Shown here: positions 9,218 to 19,433 of the stretch, in pieces
Layout of the letters: each line of letters starts with the position of its first letter
Numbering within the stretch: the first letter of the stretch is position 1
Assembly: GCA_019918135.1 (NCBI GenBank)
Contig: WBZZ01002425.1
Location: 46,001-110,000, forward strand
Origin: Paulinella micropora
Lineage: Eukaryota > Cercozoa > Imbricatea > Euglyphida > Paulinellidae
Direction: 5' to 3'
DNA: 64,000 nucleotides
Translations under genes and position numbers: made by a program
The notes under the pieces: generated by a model
What the model saw: the letters and a program-made list of their open reading frames with translations, nothing else
Database searches by the model: none
What the model was told of the DNA's origin: nothing

Positions 9218-10003
9218 ATGGCAGAGCAGGCCTTTGAGAGCCACCTCAGGGCTGCGCAGGACGGCTCGGCCCGAGCTCAGTTTGATGTAGGGCTGTGTTA
9301 CGAAAGGGGCCACGGGGTGGCTGCATGCCCGGCACGGGTGTTTGGCTGGTATGAGGCAGCTGCTCAACAAGGAGTGACTGAAGCGCTGTTTAAACTAGGG
9401 GTGTCCTATGAGACGGGCCAGAGCACTGGCCGGGACGCGGCGCGGGCCGCGTCCTACTACCGCTTGGCAGCCTGCCAGGGGCTGGCGGCAGCCCAGCTTA
9501 GCCTCGGAGTATGTTACGCCAGGGGGCGAGGAGTCGGGCGAGACCCGTGCGTTGCTGTGAGATGGTATCTGCAAGCCGCGCTCCAACACCTTGCAGCCGC
9601 TCAGTACAACTTGGGGCTCTGTTACGAAAGCGGTCACGGCATTGCGCCAGACGACGAGAAAGCACTCTGTTGGTATCGCTTAGCCGCTCGACAAGGACTC
9701 CCCAGCGCGCAGTACCGAGTGGGGCTTTGCTACGCCAAGGGGCGAGGGGTCGAGCAAGACCTTGGCGCAGCTGTGAGCTGGTATCGCCGCGCCGCGCAAG
9801 CGGGCCACGCTACCGCCCGGCTGGCCCTGAGCTGGTGTTACCTCGAGGGCGTAGACGTGCCGCGAGACAGCAAGAGCGCGGCCAAGTGGTATCGCCGCGC
9901 CCGCTGCTGGCTGCGGCCTGCAATACCTGGGGGCCCAACATTCAGACCCCACCTGGCCACCAGCAGCAGAGAGCCACAGACCCCCCCCCCCAACGCCAGC
10001 TAG
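9218..10003 (+). CDS. Sel1-like repeat (SLR) protein
   Basis: Six to seven Sel1 units of about 36 residues run from the start to about residue 225. Each has the consensus A-x2-x-L-G-x-C-Y-x-x-G-x-G-V-x-x-D and W-Y-R-x-A-A, for example AQFDVGLCYERGHGVA, AQLSLGVCYARGRGVGRD and AQYRVGLCYAKGRGVEQD. SLR proteins are alpha/alpha solenoid adaptors for protein-protein contacts. The start ATG at 9,218 opens directly into the first repeat and has no signal peptide. The last 35 residues (from RCWLRPAIPG) are not Sel1-like. They are encoded by a dispersed repeat also found at 12,560-12,640, so the natural C-terminus seems to have been replaced. TAG ends the frame, and ATTAAA lies 70 bp on. Confidence 0.85.
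   Translation: MAEQAFESHLRAAQDGSARAQFDVGLCYERGHGVAACPARVFGWYEAAAQQGVTEALFKLGVSYETGQSTGRDAARAASYYRLAACQGLAAAQLSLGVCYARGRGVGRDPCVAVRWYLQAALQHLAAAQYNLGLCYESGHGIAPDDEKALCWYRLAARQGLPSAQYRVGLCYAKGRGVEQDLGAAVSWYRRAAQAGHATARLALSWCYLEGVDVPRDSKSAAKWYRRARCWLRPAIPGGPTFRPHLATSSREPQTPPPNAS
9905..9992 (+). repeat. dispersed repeat, copy 1 (other copy 12,560-12,640)
   Basis: Both copies contain GCGGCCTGCAA-ACCTGGG, then CC-CCTGGCCACCAGCAGC followed by AGAGAGCCACAGACC, in the same orientation and ending in C-rich sequence. Here the repeat forms the 3' end of the Sel1 gene. At 12,560 it lies in intergenic DNA. Confidence 0.75.
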
Positions 10004-10127
10004 GGCGCAGCACGAGGGGGCAGCACTCGGCGGTACGCATAGTATTTATGAGACGACGACGTAATTGATTTTTATTAAAACCTTTCTTTTTTTTGGGGGG
10101 GGGGGGGGCTGGAAAAGGGGGGTTAGC

Positions 10128-12432
10128 TTACGCTCGCAAGCAAGAGGCTCGGGTCCAGGCGTTCCAAGCGTAAGTGTTCTCCGCTACTGTTTGGCACGAG
10201 GCGGGTAGTTGCGCGTAGGTCAGAAAGGACGCGGACGAGAACAGCGCGCAGTCGGCCGCGGACACCCGCACAGACCACGCGCTCAGGTCCTGATTGAAAG
10301 AGCAGGCACCGGTGGGCAGGTCTGCCAGCTGGTCGCTGCCCACGTTGTCCACGTGCCAGCCACTAATTTCCGAGTTGAACAGCTTCGCTCCGGGGAACAT
10401 GCTCTTCATGCGGTCTGCGGCCTGCACGTTCCACTGGCTCAGGTCTTGGTTAAATGCCGTAGCTCTTTCGAATGCATAGAGGAAATTGGTAACCTGGCTC
10501 ACATCCCACGCAGACAAGGGCTGGTTGAAGCTGGTGCAGTTGTAAAAGATACTGTTCATGTTAGTGGCACTGCTCGTGTTTCAAGCACTGACGGACTGGT
10601 TGAAAGCCCAGGCATCGGCCAGCATGTTTTGGAAGTTTGTGACGGCGGACAGGTCCCATGTGTCCAACGGCGTGTTGAAGCTGTGCGCTTCATAGAACGT
10701 TGAGTAAGTACTCGTGATCCCCGTCAGGGCCCAGCCCGACAAGTCCTGGTTGAAGCTGTACCCATTTCGGAACATGTAGGCTGCGCTGCCCGAAATCGCC
10801 GGGCGCCAGTCCCGCAGGTCTCCGACCAGCTTTTGCGCATTGAGCAGCAAGCCCACCCCACTGGTTACTCCGTCCAGGGCACGTGTGCCAGTGCTAGGCG
10901 GCAGGAACTCCAGTTTCTCGAGGTTTCGCAAGTATAGTTCATTCTGTATCATCAGGCCGTCCTTAGAGAACAGGGTAGCGATACCTCCGTTTGGGCTGGC
11001 CATGGTCACATTGCCCCACGCCCAGACCGCTAGCAAGCGGTACTTAAAGAGTGTTAGGCCTGTTGTGAAGCCCACGAGCCCCGCCACCCGCCCCTTGATC
11101 CGGACCTGGTATGTGCCGACAGCAAGCGGGCTAGGCGCACAGATCGGGTTGGCATCCTGCTGCTGGCACTGCACCCAGCCCTGCCCATTGCCCGAGTCGA
11201 CACGGATAGCATTATCTTCGCCTGGCTTCCATGTGTACAGCCCTAAACCGGCCACACTCTGTGTCACTCGGATCTTTGCTTGGAAGACGCCGAGTCCGCA
11301 GTTCTGGGGCCCGGGCAGCGGGTCGCAACCCGCCCGGAACAGCATGGTCCCGCAACCGGACGACCTGGCTGAGTCCAGAACCCACGTATTTACGCCCCTC
11401 GCACGGAAGGCAGAAGCGCCCCAAAACAAAAGTTCAAGCCGCTCCAGGTTCAGCGGTTGCCAGCCGGTCAGGTCCTCGTCGAAGTTGGCGGCGTCGCGGA
11501 ACATCCCCGCCGCGTACCGCAAGCCACTGACGTTCCACGATCCCACGCCCACCAGTGTCCCCTGGTTGCAGTCGAAGGCGTACGAAGCGTTGACGACGTT
11601 GCTCGTGTCCCAGCTGCCCAGCCCCGCCAGCAACAGTGCCGGGGCGCCCTGCAGCATGGCCGAGAGGTCGGTCACGAGGCTGGTGTCCAGCGAGCCCACG
11701 TCCAGCCAGGCGGCGCCGAGCCCCGCGAGGCCCCCGAACGAGCCCGCCAGCGAGCGCAGGCCCGGGCTGGCGGGCAACGGCGACGCCACCGACGCCAGCG
11801 CCGAGCCCTGGAAGTGGTGGCCCGACGTCGTGTGCAGCCTGATTCCGCCCCAGGCCTGTACCTCTCGCAGCGCCGCCCGGGTTTTGGACCCAAGTTCCCC
11901 CGCCGCACCAGCAACACACCCGCGTCGCCCTTACATAACTCCACAGCGCATGGCCGGGGTAGTCGCAGCCCCACTCATATTGCTCGTATTCGACGCAACC
12001 GTTGCCCGGGCCGTCCTTGTCATACCAACCCTCGATCGGGTCTACACACTCCGGCGGCGGCCGCTCGGGCACGAGCGCCAGGCTCCAGCCCGTGACCTCG
12101 GTGCCCGTCAGCCGCAGCGTGTACGTGCCGGCGCTCGTGTACGTGTGCGAACAGGGAGGCCCGTTGTTGGCACAGGCCCCGCCAGGGCTGCCGTCCCCCC
12201 AGTCCACGGCGAACGTCGACGAGGCCAGGCGCCTCCTGCCCACGTTTGCGTCCCACGCCAGTGGTAACGTGTAATTTAGCGGGCCGTGACCCGCTAAATT
12301 GGGCACCAGCAAGAGCAGTACCGCCTCCGGGACCGGCGCCGTAGTCGTCGTCGTAGCAGCCGTGGCCGGCGTGCTGCCTGGCCACTCGTACGGGCAGTAT
12401 CCACGAGCCGCGCCGCAGAGCAGCACCACCAT
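10128..12432 (-). pseudogene. BspA-like (DUF285) surface protein with PKD domain; one frameshift and one in-frame TGA
   Basis: The start chosen is the ATG at 12,430-12,432. A short hydrophobic leader (VVLLCGAARGYC) and a Thr/Pro linker precede a PKD domain (FAVDWGDGSPGG, SHTYTSAGTYTLRLTG). A Cys-rich region follows (CVEYEQYEWGCDYPG, RVCCWCGGG). Near 11,890 the homology moves to another frame and runs to 10,128 as DUF285 repeats: LGSWDTSNVVNASYAFDCN, GYSFNQDLSGWALTG, SFNTPLDTWDLSAVTNFQ, SFNQPLSAWDVSQVTNFLYA, AFNQDLSQWNV. The TGA at 10,581-10,583 replaces the Trp found at that spot in every repeat. TAA ends the frame. It is probably a secreted or surface protein that is now broken, unless the two lesions are assembly errors or recoding. 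Confidence 0.8.
12272..12299. other. perfect 11-bp hairpin inside the BspA-like gene
   Basis: AATTTAGCGGG, loop CCGTGA, CCCGCTAAATT. It lies in the linker upstream of the PKD domain. It is AT-ended and unlike the GC-rich coding sequence around it, which suggests a small insertion. Its role is unknown. Confidence 0.7.
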
Positions 12433-12467
12433 CAGCTAGACTCCCGCCGAAGAGGGACGCGGAGGTT

Positions 12468-12491
12468 GCGCTTTTCTTGGGGAAAACATTC
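12468..12491 (-). promoter_or_regulatory. upstream element of the BspA-like gene
   Basis: TGCGCTTTTCTTGGGGAAAA followed by CATT lies 35 bp upstream of the ATG at 12,432 when read on the minus strand. It nearly matches 4,755-4,778, which lies beside another PKD fragment. This is a candidate promoter box, but co-duplication of the 5' end explains it equally well. Confidence 0.35.
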
Positions 12492-12509
12492 TTTGCTTTA
12501 TATTATACA

Positions 12510-13050
12510 TATTCTTAGCAAAACCTGGTCAGCCGGGCTTCAGCCCCTCACCGTCGGTCGCGGCCTGCAACACCTGGGAGCCCCAGCAGCCAGACACTAC
12601 CTGGCCACCAGCAGCAGAGAGCCACAGACCCTCCCTACTTCCCGACACGCCCGCCCCCCCGAAGGCTGGGGGCTGGGGCTGGAGAGAGAGACAGAGAGAG
12701 AGGAGGGGGGGGGAAGAGAGAATTCCGACAAATCCCCCCCCCCCCTCTCCTCCCCCCTTCCTCTCCCCCTTTTTTTTCCCCCCGCCTTCCCCCCCCCCCT
12801 TCCCCCCCTCTGGGGAGTGAGAGGGGGATGGGGAAGGCGTTATCTTGTTTTGGTGTGAAAACCTCTAAAGAGATTATTAAAGTAAAGGACCAAAAAAATG
12901 CAGCAGAAAGCACGTCAAAAGAACTACTACTACTACAACAAAAAACAACAACCACCACCAGATTCCAGCTTCCGGCGGAGACGGGGCCAAGAGAAAGGTA
13001 GCTGGAGAAAATGCTAAGGGCTGCCACTCGTAGCTTATTTCTACTAGGAG
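12510..13050. other. intergenic stretch: dispersed repeat copy 2, purine and C/G runs
   Basis: It contains the second copy of the 9,905 repeat (12,560-12,640), a (GAGA)n stretch at 12,680-12,720 and C-runs to 12,812. Sequence from 12,870 to 13,030 has TACTACTAC and ACCACCACC triplets. I see no gene. Confidence 0.6.
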
Positions 13051-13178
13051 TGTAGCTGTGTTGGGCGCTGGATGCAGGTCGCGCGCTCCCCCGGCCCCCT
13101 TGGTGCGGCTGGAAATCCGCGGAGCCGCTTCTATTTACCGTAAGCCAGTTAGACAGCCGGGGTGGCCTGCGCTTTTAG

Positions 13179-13412
13179 ATGCATGCGGGACTTGCCACTG
13201 CCTCGCGCACGCGCGCACAGGCACGCCGGCTGCAAGAGCAGCAACAGCCGGCGTTGTACAAGGTGGACTGGGGGGACGGAACGCAAAGCACATGCCCCGA
13301 CCAGGGCGCGGGCGGGAAGTGCGAACACATGTACCCAACCCCGGGCACGTACAACGTAGTTGCCACTGGCGTCACTATGGGAACAAAAATGCTGATTCTA
13401 GCGTCAAACTGA
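13179..13412 (+). pseudogene. PKD-domain fragment
   Basis: The frame encodes LYKVDWGDGTQSTCPDQ, then GGKCEHMYPTPGTYNVVATG and the end MLILASN before TGA. This is a single PKD domain (V-D-W-G-D-G-T and H-x-Y-x-x-P-G-T-Y), closely like the PKD part of the 12,432 gene but on the opposite strand. Upstream residues are Arg/Gln-rich without family features, so the gene is truncated at 5'. It marks the right edge of the GC-rich block: 30 bp later the minisatellite region begins. Confidence 0.6.
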
Positions 13413-13439
13413 TTCCGTCGACTATTTGACGATAATCGG

Positions 13440-14095
13440 GTCTAGGTGCGATGCCATCAGCACAAATGTGATGCCATCACTTTGATGATGCAATCACACT
13501 TTTACGTTGACGATAGAATCAGTTTAAGATGCAATCACACTTTTACGTTGACGATAAAATCACACATTGACGCAAAAATCAGTTGACGATGCAGTCATCA
13601 AATAGATGATTGCATCATCAATAGATGATTTTCAAGGGTCGTCAATTTGATGATGGCATCACCTATTTGATGATCTAGTCACATTTTACATTCTAACTAT
13701 TTACGATGCCATCATCTATTTAATGATCCAGTCACATATTAAATCACGCTATTTACAATGCCATCATCTATTGATGATCCGGTCATCTAATATGCGGTTG
13801 TATATTAAATCGTCATCTATTGATGATGCCATCATCTATTGATGATACCATCATCTATTTGATGATCCGGTCATCTGATGGCATCATCTATTTGATGATG
13901 GCGTCATCTATTTGATGATGGCATCATCTATTTGATGATGGCATCATCTATTTGATGATGGCATCATCTATTTGATGATGGCATAGCCATCATCTAGCCA
14001 TCATCTATTTGATGATGGCGTTATCTACTTGATGATGCCATCATCTATTTGATGATACCATCATCTATTGATGATCCTATCAGCTATATTTCCAG
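13440..14095. repeat. minisatellite of TGATG-N-CATCA type, degenerate
   Basis: About 30 degenerate units have the core GATGATGGCATCATC or GATGATGCCATCATC, spaced about 20 bp and joined by TATTT or TCTATT. The most regular part is 13,860-13,985. The unit is its own reverse complement except for the central base, so single strands could fold into repeated hairpins. It lies just downstream of the 3' end of the multi-exon gene. Confidence 0.9.
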
Positions 14096-14119
14096 GCTTT
14101 GCAAGCAAAGTGTTTTTAT

Positions 14120-17100
14120 TTAGTAATTACTTATACATTGAAAACTCAACAAGCGCTTATACTTTTTGCCCTTCTTGAGTACTTTCTCCCAACTCGCTCC
14201 TGTAAGCCTTCTAGGACAGCCCAGTGCATCAATATGGCAAAATCCATCCTCGAACACCTCCAAATCTCTGTCTAAATATGAGCCATCCAATGTGGCAGTA
14301 TATGCATCACACAGTTCTGGCCCATCTTGGAAAATTGACTTTGTATCTTTCCTGCATACATAAGCGAGTGTAAAAATAGGAGACTTGCAGGGCATACCTC
14401 GGAATCCCGCATCAGAATTGCCTAAAAAATGCACAACGTGCATATCAACAATTTTGCAAGCAACGTTGTCTTTTTCGTCGGACGGATGTAAATACGAGAC
14501 CAGGTACATAAGTCGTGGCCAATCCTTCACGTCCGGCAGCAAGTACATGGCACCCCTTTGAAAGACATTCAACCTATTACATAGCCAAATATTCATTACG
14601 AGCAGTGCCACATACATCAATGTTATACCTCAATTTTTTTTTTGGTTTTGACACTCGACGAAGAGCTGGAACTTGACGAAGAGCTGGAACTCGACGCAGA
14701 AGTCTGCTCACTTGGCGCGATCGTCCACTTGGCAGGTGCTTCGTACCCTTCCTCGACTTCGCTATCATCCGTCCACTCGCGTTCCTTTTCTCTGCTCCCG
14801 TACGTTGCCCCTTCCTCCATTCGTGCATCCAGTCGCTCGTTCAATGCACCATTCTTGCCCCAGTCCGGAAACCGGTCCCTGCTTACATGATTCGCTTTTG
14901 CACTACCGTTCCTGAAACCGGCCACGTTCAGAACCTACGAGGTTTATGATTGTATCATTGGCTTAGCAAATACAATACTTCATTACGTGATCTAAACCCC
15001 ACCCTCCCCTCCCTCTGGAAGTATTCTACCATAACGACGCGCATGGCCTTCTTTTTTTTCTTCTTGTCCACTCGCCAGTACCCCAAGAGGTCATTCACGC
15101 TGAGGTTTTCAACAAAAACTTTATTCTTGGCTTTTGCCTTGCCATCCCAAACTTTTTTCAAGTGTTCCAGGTCCACCTGGCTGTCGGTTTGCACCAACGC
15201 GAACTTAGTACTGTTTTTGATTGCCTGGCTGACACGCATGTTGACTACCTCGACCAACACCATCCATCAGGGCAGCTCAACTCCTTCGTAAGTAGAGTCT
15301 GGTATTGCGAGTACCTGCCAACAAGGCAGCAAGGCAAAGTTACGACAGAACAGAATATTGTTGCCGAACAGAACAAGGATGAGATACCTTGACCTGGAAG
15401 CCAATTTTGCATTGAGGATTATCTGGCAATGTGCCGGCCGTCAAAACGTACAGATATTCCGAACGAGCCAGCTTCTTAACCTTCCACTCTCGGCGCACAG
15501 TTGCTGGCGGCTCCCTGAGATGAAACGGGCCGCGATACCACTCCTCCACTGATACAGGTTGTGACTGTGGCTTGCCTTCGTACGGTTTGCCACAGCTACT
15601 GCAGAATCGACTAGCTGGTGCAACCGGCTGTTTGCAGTAGCCACAGGCATCGTCCCCCGGGGCAAGCGAAGATCTTTTCTGTTGCACTGTACCAGTCGCG
15701 CGCAATGCTTTGCCTTCCGCAGTACAGGGCCTCGGCGCACGGCAGAACTTGCCAGAGGGAACGGTTATCCTTATCAATCGATACATAGTACTACACTCAT
15801 GGGACTGACAGATCCAGTAGTACGGTACCTTTTGCTTTTCCCCCTCGACCACTTTGGTCCGGTAGCGCAGTGCCATCTTGATCTTCTTCTCGCCAGCCTC
15901 TGCCTCGCCAGCCTCTGCCTCGTCTTCGTCCTCTGATCCGGCAGCCTCAACAACCTCGCCAACGTCGGCATCTACCAACAACTCCCGCGGCAACAAACCC
16001 AAACTAGCCTCGGTAAGTCTTTCGGCCAGCTTGATTCGGTAGACTCTGTAGCACCTGGCCAGAAGGCGCAGCAAGCTGCGCCTGTCGTGCTTTACATCAA
16101 ACGCTGCATTCAAAAACACATGGTATCTACGTCAACACCGCAGTGGCACAAGGCAATTAATGCAGTCACTTGTTAGTATGCAATGAGCAAATTATGTGAT
16201 GCCATCAGCAATATGTGATGCCATCAGCAATATGTGATGCCATCAGCAATATGTGATGCCATCAGCAATATGTGATGCCATCAGCAATATGTGATGCCAT
16301 CAGCAATATGTGATGCCATCAGCAATAATATTATATATGATGCCATCAGCAATATGTGATGCAATCATAACATAATATAGGAAGAAAGAAGCATACCAAA
16401 GGAAACCCTAGGGAAATTCTCCTTCGTAAAGTGCTGCAGAAGCGCGCATAGGTAGCGTCGTTGGGGAAGCCAGGGGTCTGAACCTGTCAATTTCTTGCCC
16501 TGGTAACACCCAGTCTCATGTCGACAGTTTTCATCACACAAATTCTCGGCCTCGCCCTCCTCGCCCTCCGATGAGCTGTCCGCAGCCGCTGCAGGCTCCA
16601 GACTGTATGGTCTGTCGCTGTCTTCTCCCTCGGATCCGGAAACATGAGCCGTGGTATAATCTCGCTCAGTCATCAGTCGATGATCCTCTCCCAGGAACCA
16701 TTTAAAAGAAGGACAGGCGATACTCGTGAACCCCACAATGAAAGGGAACATTCTCCATTTGATAAACTTGACCAGCAGGTGATACCGCTTTGAGCTGTTT
16801 CGGTCACCTGGGTCGGCCTTCCAAGCCCTGTCAACAAGTACCGCGTGCATGAAAAGAAACGAGCACCCACGGCGCATGCATGTAACTTACAGTCACGTAT
16901 GTATGTATGTAATGTATGTATGTATGTATGTATGTATGTTACAAATAGATGATGGCATCATCAAATAGATGATGGCATCATCTATTTGATGATGCCAGCA
17001 TCTAGTTGATGATGCCATCATCTAGTTGATGATGGCATCATCAAATAGATGATGGCATCATCAAATAGATGATGGCATCATCAAATAGATGATGCCATCA

Positions 17101-17905
17101 TCTATTTGATGATGCCATCATCAAATAGATGATGGCATCATCAAATAGATGATGCCATCATCAAATAGTTACATGCATGCGCCGTGGGTGCTCATTTCTT
17201 TTGTGTGATGCAATCAGCTATATATGATGCGATGCGTCTAACTGCATTCTACCATGTGTCTCGCTGATCGAATCCCCACAGGCCATTCTGATCCCCTTTG
17301 GCGTTGCCCTGTTAGAAACTTGCAATCACTCCTTTATTCCACTTCTCCTTGTCGGGTGATAACTTACTTCCAGACTTCGCCGCCACCAAGTCCAACTGCT
17401 CTCGTTCCGTGGCCTCCAGGACCTTCTTCTTCTTCTTCTTCTTCTTCTTCTTCTTCTTCTTCTTCTTCTTCTTCTTCTTCTTCTTCTTCTTGCCCTTCCT
17501 TTCCACTGACTCCCCAACACTCTCGGCCACAGCCTCCTCTTCTTCAGCTTCCTTCTCCTCGTCGTTGCGATTGCTCTTCTTCTTCTTCTTGTTCTTCTCT
17601 TTCTCTAACGCCCCGCCAACCCTCTTCCGCTTCCCCTCCTTGTCTGGCTGCGCCGCCTGCTCTTCATCCTCGTTATCTTCCTCCTCGCTCGTATTCTTCT
17701 GCTTCCCCGCCTTGTCTGGCTGCGCCGCCTGCTCTTCATCCTCGTCATCCTCCTCCTCGCTCGTATTCTTCTGCTTCCTCGTACTACTCTTCTGCTTCCC
17801 CGCCTTGTCTGGCTGCGCCGCCTGCTCTTCATCCTCCGCATATGTAAGTTCTCCTATGGGCGAGTGGTCGTTAGAATAATAAACATAGATCCGTTAAACC
17901 TTATC
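14120..17905 (-). CDS. multi-exon gene of unknown function (Lys/Glu-rich, zinc-ribbon), most complete copy
   Basis: I infer five exons. The first (about 17,905-17,320) encodes acidic/basic repeats (SEEEDDEDEEQAAQPDKAG), a long poly-Lys run and VLEATEREQLDLVAAKSG. The second (16,827-16,397) holds LLVKFIKWRMFPFIVG and a Ser/Glu-rich part. Exon three (16,103-15,388) holds a basic helix, GEAEA repeats and a zinc ribbon (CGYCKQP..., CSSCGKP). Exon four (15,224-14,99x) starts AIKNSTKFALVQTDS. Later exons reach 14,120, with NGSAKANHVSRDRFPDWG and a C-terminal part containing YLLPDVKDWPRLMYLVSYL. Intron 16,104-16,396 has clean GT-AG ends in phase. Introns 15,225-15,387 and a 44-nt one near 14,950 also fit. 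The last junction is out of phase by my reading. Stop TAA overlaps AATAAA. I recognise no family. Confidence 0.55.
16104..16396 (-). other. 293-nt GT-AG intron filled by a 19-bp minisatellite
   Basis: Minus-strand donor GTATGC at 16,396 follows the codons for F-P-R-V-S-F. The acceptor TGAATGCAG restores the frame into A-F-D-V-K-H-D. About 170 nt of the intron are nine tandem copies of a 19-mer, ATGTGATGCCATCAGCAAT. The same intron occurs at 20,949-21,241 and 25,369-25,661 at the same length. Confidence 0.75.
16190..16370. repeat. 19-bp tandem repeat, intronic (also 21,033-21,213 and 25,396-25,575)
   Basis: Unit ATGTGATGCCATCAGCAAT, seven perfect copies plus two diverged ones around TAATATTATATATGATG. 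Unit number looks equal in all three copies of the gene. That suggests recent duplication, because such arrays usually vary in length quickly. Confidence 0.9.
16890..17168. repeat. (ATGT)n tetranucleotide plus 20-bp palindromic minisatellite
   Basis: (ATGT)n at 16,898-16,940 is followed by twelve 20-bp units GATGATGGCATCATCAAATA and its complement form. It lies between the Lys-rich exon and the next exon, probably in a 492-nt intron (17,319-16,828). The related copies are 21,743-21,999 and 24,613-24,870. Confidence 0.85.
17404..17492. repeat. (CTT)n / (AAG)n run encoding poly-Lys
   Basis: About 29 CTT triplets. On the minus strand the frame of the Lys/Glu-rich exon reads this as poly-lysine flanked by ERKG and VLEATEREQ. 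Other copies are 27,812-27,874 and the centre of the palindrome (23,293-23,352). Confidence 0.9.
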
Positions 17906-18885
17906 ATATGAAAATTGTACATTTCAAAACTATAAGTAAAAACATTTAATTTAATGAAAGAATCATTGAAAAATAGTAAAACCTGACTTCAAACCAATCG
18001 ATTTCCCGTCACCCACCGCTTTTTCTCAACTAATTTGCACAAACCCCACCGGAAAAAACTGGGCACCTTGCCACCTCAAAAAAATGGTGCTTGTGATGAC
18101 CAAAAATCAGAGTTAGTTTTCATATGTTCCCTGTGTGCTCTTCAATAAATTTTTATATAATATCTTTCTATGTATGCTTATAATTAAATGTACAAAGTTT
18201 TTTTACAAAAAGGTAACCTTAAGCCTGCAAACAAACCTGCCAAAATCAGCAAAAATAGGGCATAAGGCCCTCACTCAGAAATTTTTTGATTTAAAGACAA
18301 GGCCGGCACAAGTATAGAAAGTGAAGGAAATCAAAGAGACTATTTAATAAAAGCATTTTGTACAGAAAAATTGAAAATCTCTAAAGATTTTACCCATGAT
18401 TTTTTTAGCCTGTCTGCAGCCCAGAATAGACCACCAACAGCAGGGTTACAAAGAAAGGAGCAGTAGTTGAACATATGCAAAACAAAGACCGTGTGATTGT
18501 GAATAGATTCAGCACATTACATTCCCAGAAAAGCACACACAACACATATAGGAGTGATACAAGACAGGTGCAAAAAAGAGCTTCAGGGAAGAAAGAACAA
18601 CACATGCTACAGATAAGTTTACAACACACCATTTTGCAGACAGCATGGGCACAACGTTTGGAAAGACTGTGCAACGCCACGGGACGTGAAAGTATGCATG
18701 AGAAACACACACAAAAAAAACTCAAGACTCTCTCTAGCCATGACTTTTACCAATCTCGACCCCGCAAAAACCGTCAAATAAAAAAAATTTAGTGCGGCCT
18801 TCACTTCAAGGGCTACGTATGTCGAAAGGCCTGTCTTTCAAATATTTTTTGGAAATTTTTCTGGTTTCCTCTCCGGGAATTGGCA
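17906..18885. other. AT-rich stretch without a gene, duplicated elsewhere
   Basis: I see no convincing gene. Bases 17,906-18,640 recur in inverted form at about 22,154-22,900 and in direct form at about 23,705-24,460. Part of it (to about 18,128) also recurs at 28,335-28,583. The small open frames here are near-identical in all copies, but they are low-complexity and without start or stop support. Confidence 0.6.
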
Positions 18886-19433
18886 TGGTCTTGTCAAATA
18901 TTGCCACAGAAATTCACGGGCCGGCGCCACCAAAATCATGTCGGAGGTCAAGTGCATCGCAGCAGGTAAATGTTCAAACCACATCGTTTCAAGCAAAAGC
19001 AAGCATGACACAAGTGTTTGTTTTAGAAAAAAGGGGTAGCTCAATATTTTTCACCCTTATTTTCGACCGCAATTTTCACTTCTCAGGACATAGCAAGTAT
19101 GGTGTTTTTAACTGAAAAATGCTGTTTGCATGATGCACTCTGCACTCATTTTTACACACAAGTGCACAAATGAATTCACATGTTATGTTGAGTAATCCTG
19201 CCTAAGGGTTTTTGCAGAGAAGTACGGTACAAACAAAAAAACTAGAAAACATAGGTCGAAAATTAGTTTGCCAAAATTCAGAACATACTCTGAAACACAG
19301 CAATACCTTTAATATACTGAAAAACTAAACCTCCGGCTACCTATTCCCAATAAAAACATTGAATTCTGTGCAAACAGCACTTCCAAATCTTGAATATTGA
19401 ATGAGTTTACCTGCTTTGAAGTTGATGGGGGCT

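Noticed and set aside
10581..10583. Alternative genetic code with TGA = Trp for this genome
   Set aside because: Only one TGA sits at a conserved Trp. The copia genes encode Trp as TGG throughout, and the in-frame TGA in the copia integrase at about 44,917 is not at a Trp site. Kept only as a question to test.
10840..12267. 475-codon plus-strand open frame
   Set aside because: It is the antisense of the BspA-like/PKD gene, and GC-rich DNA keeps such frames open. It has no domain features.
12272..12299. Bacterial-type rho-independent terminator
   Set aside because: No U-run follows, and it lies inside a eukaryotic or viral coding region.
15225..15290. In-frame TGA as recoding in the zinc-ribbon gene
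   Set aside because: An alternative GT-AG choice (15,225-15,387) removes the stop and keeps the phase, so recoding is not needed.
16190..16370. CRISPR-like array
   Set aside because: The 19-20 bp units are head-to-tail tandem repeats with no unique spacers, in a eukaryotic intron.
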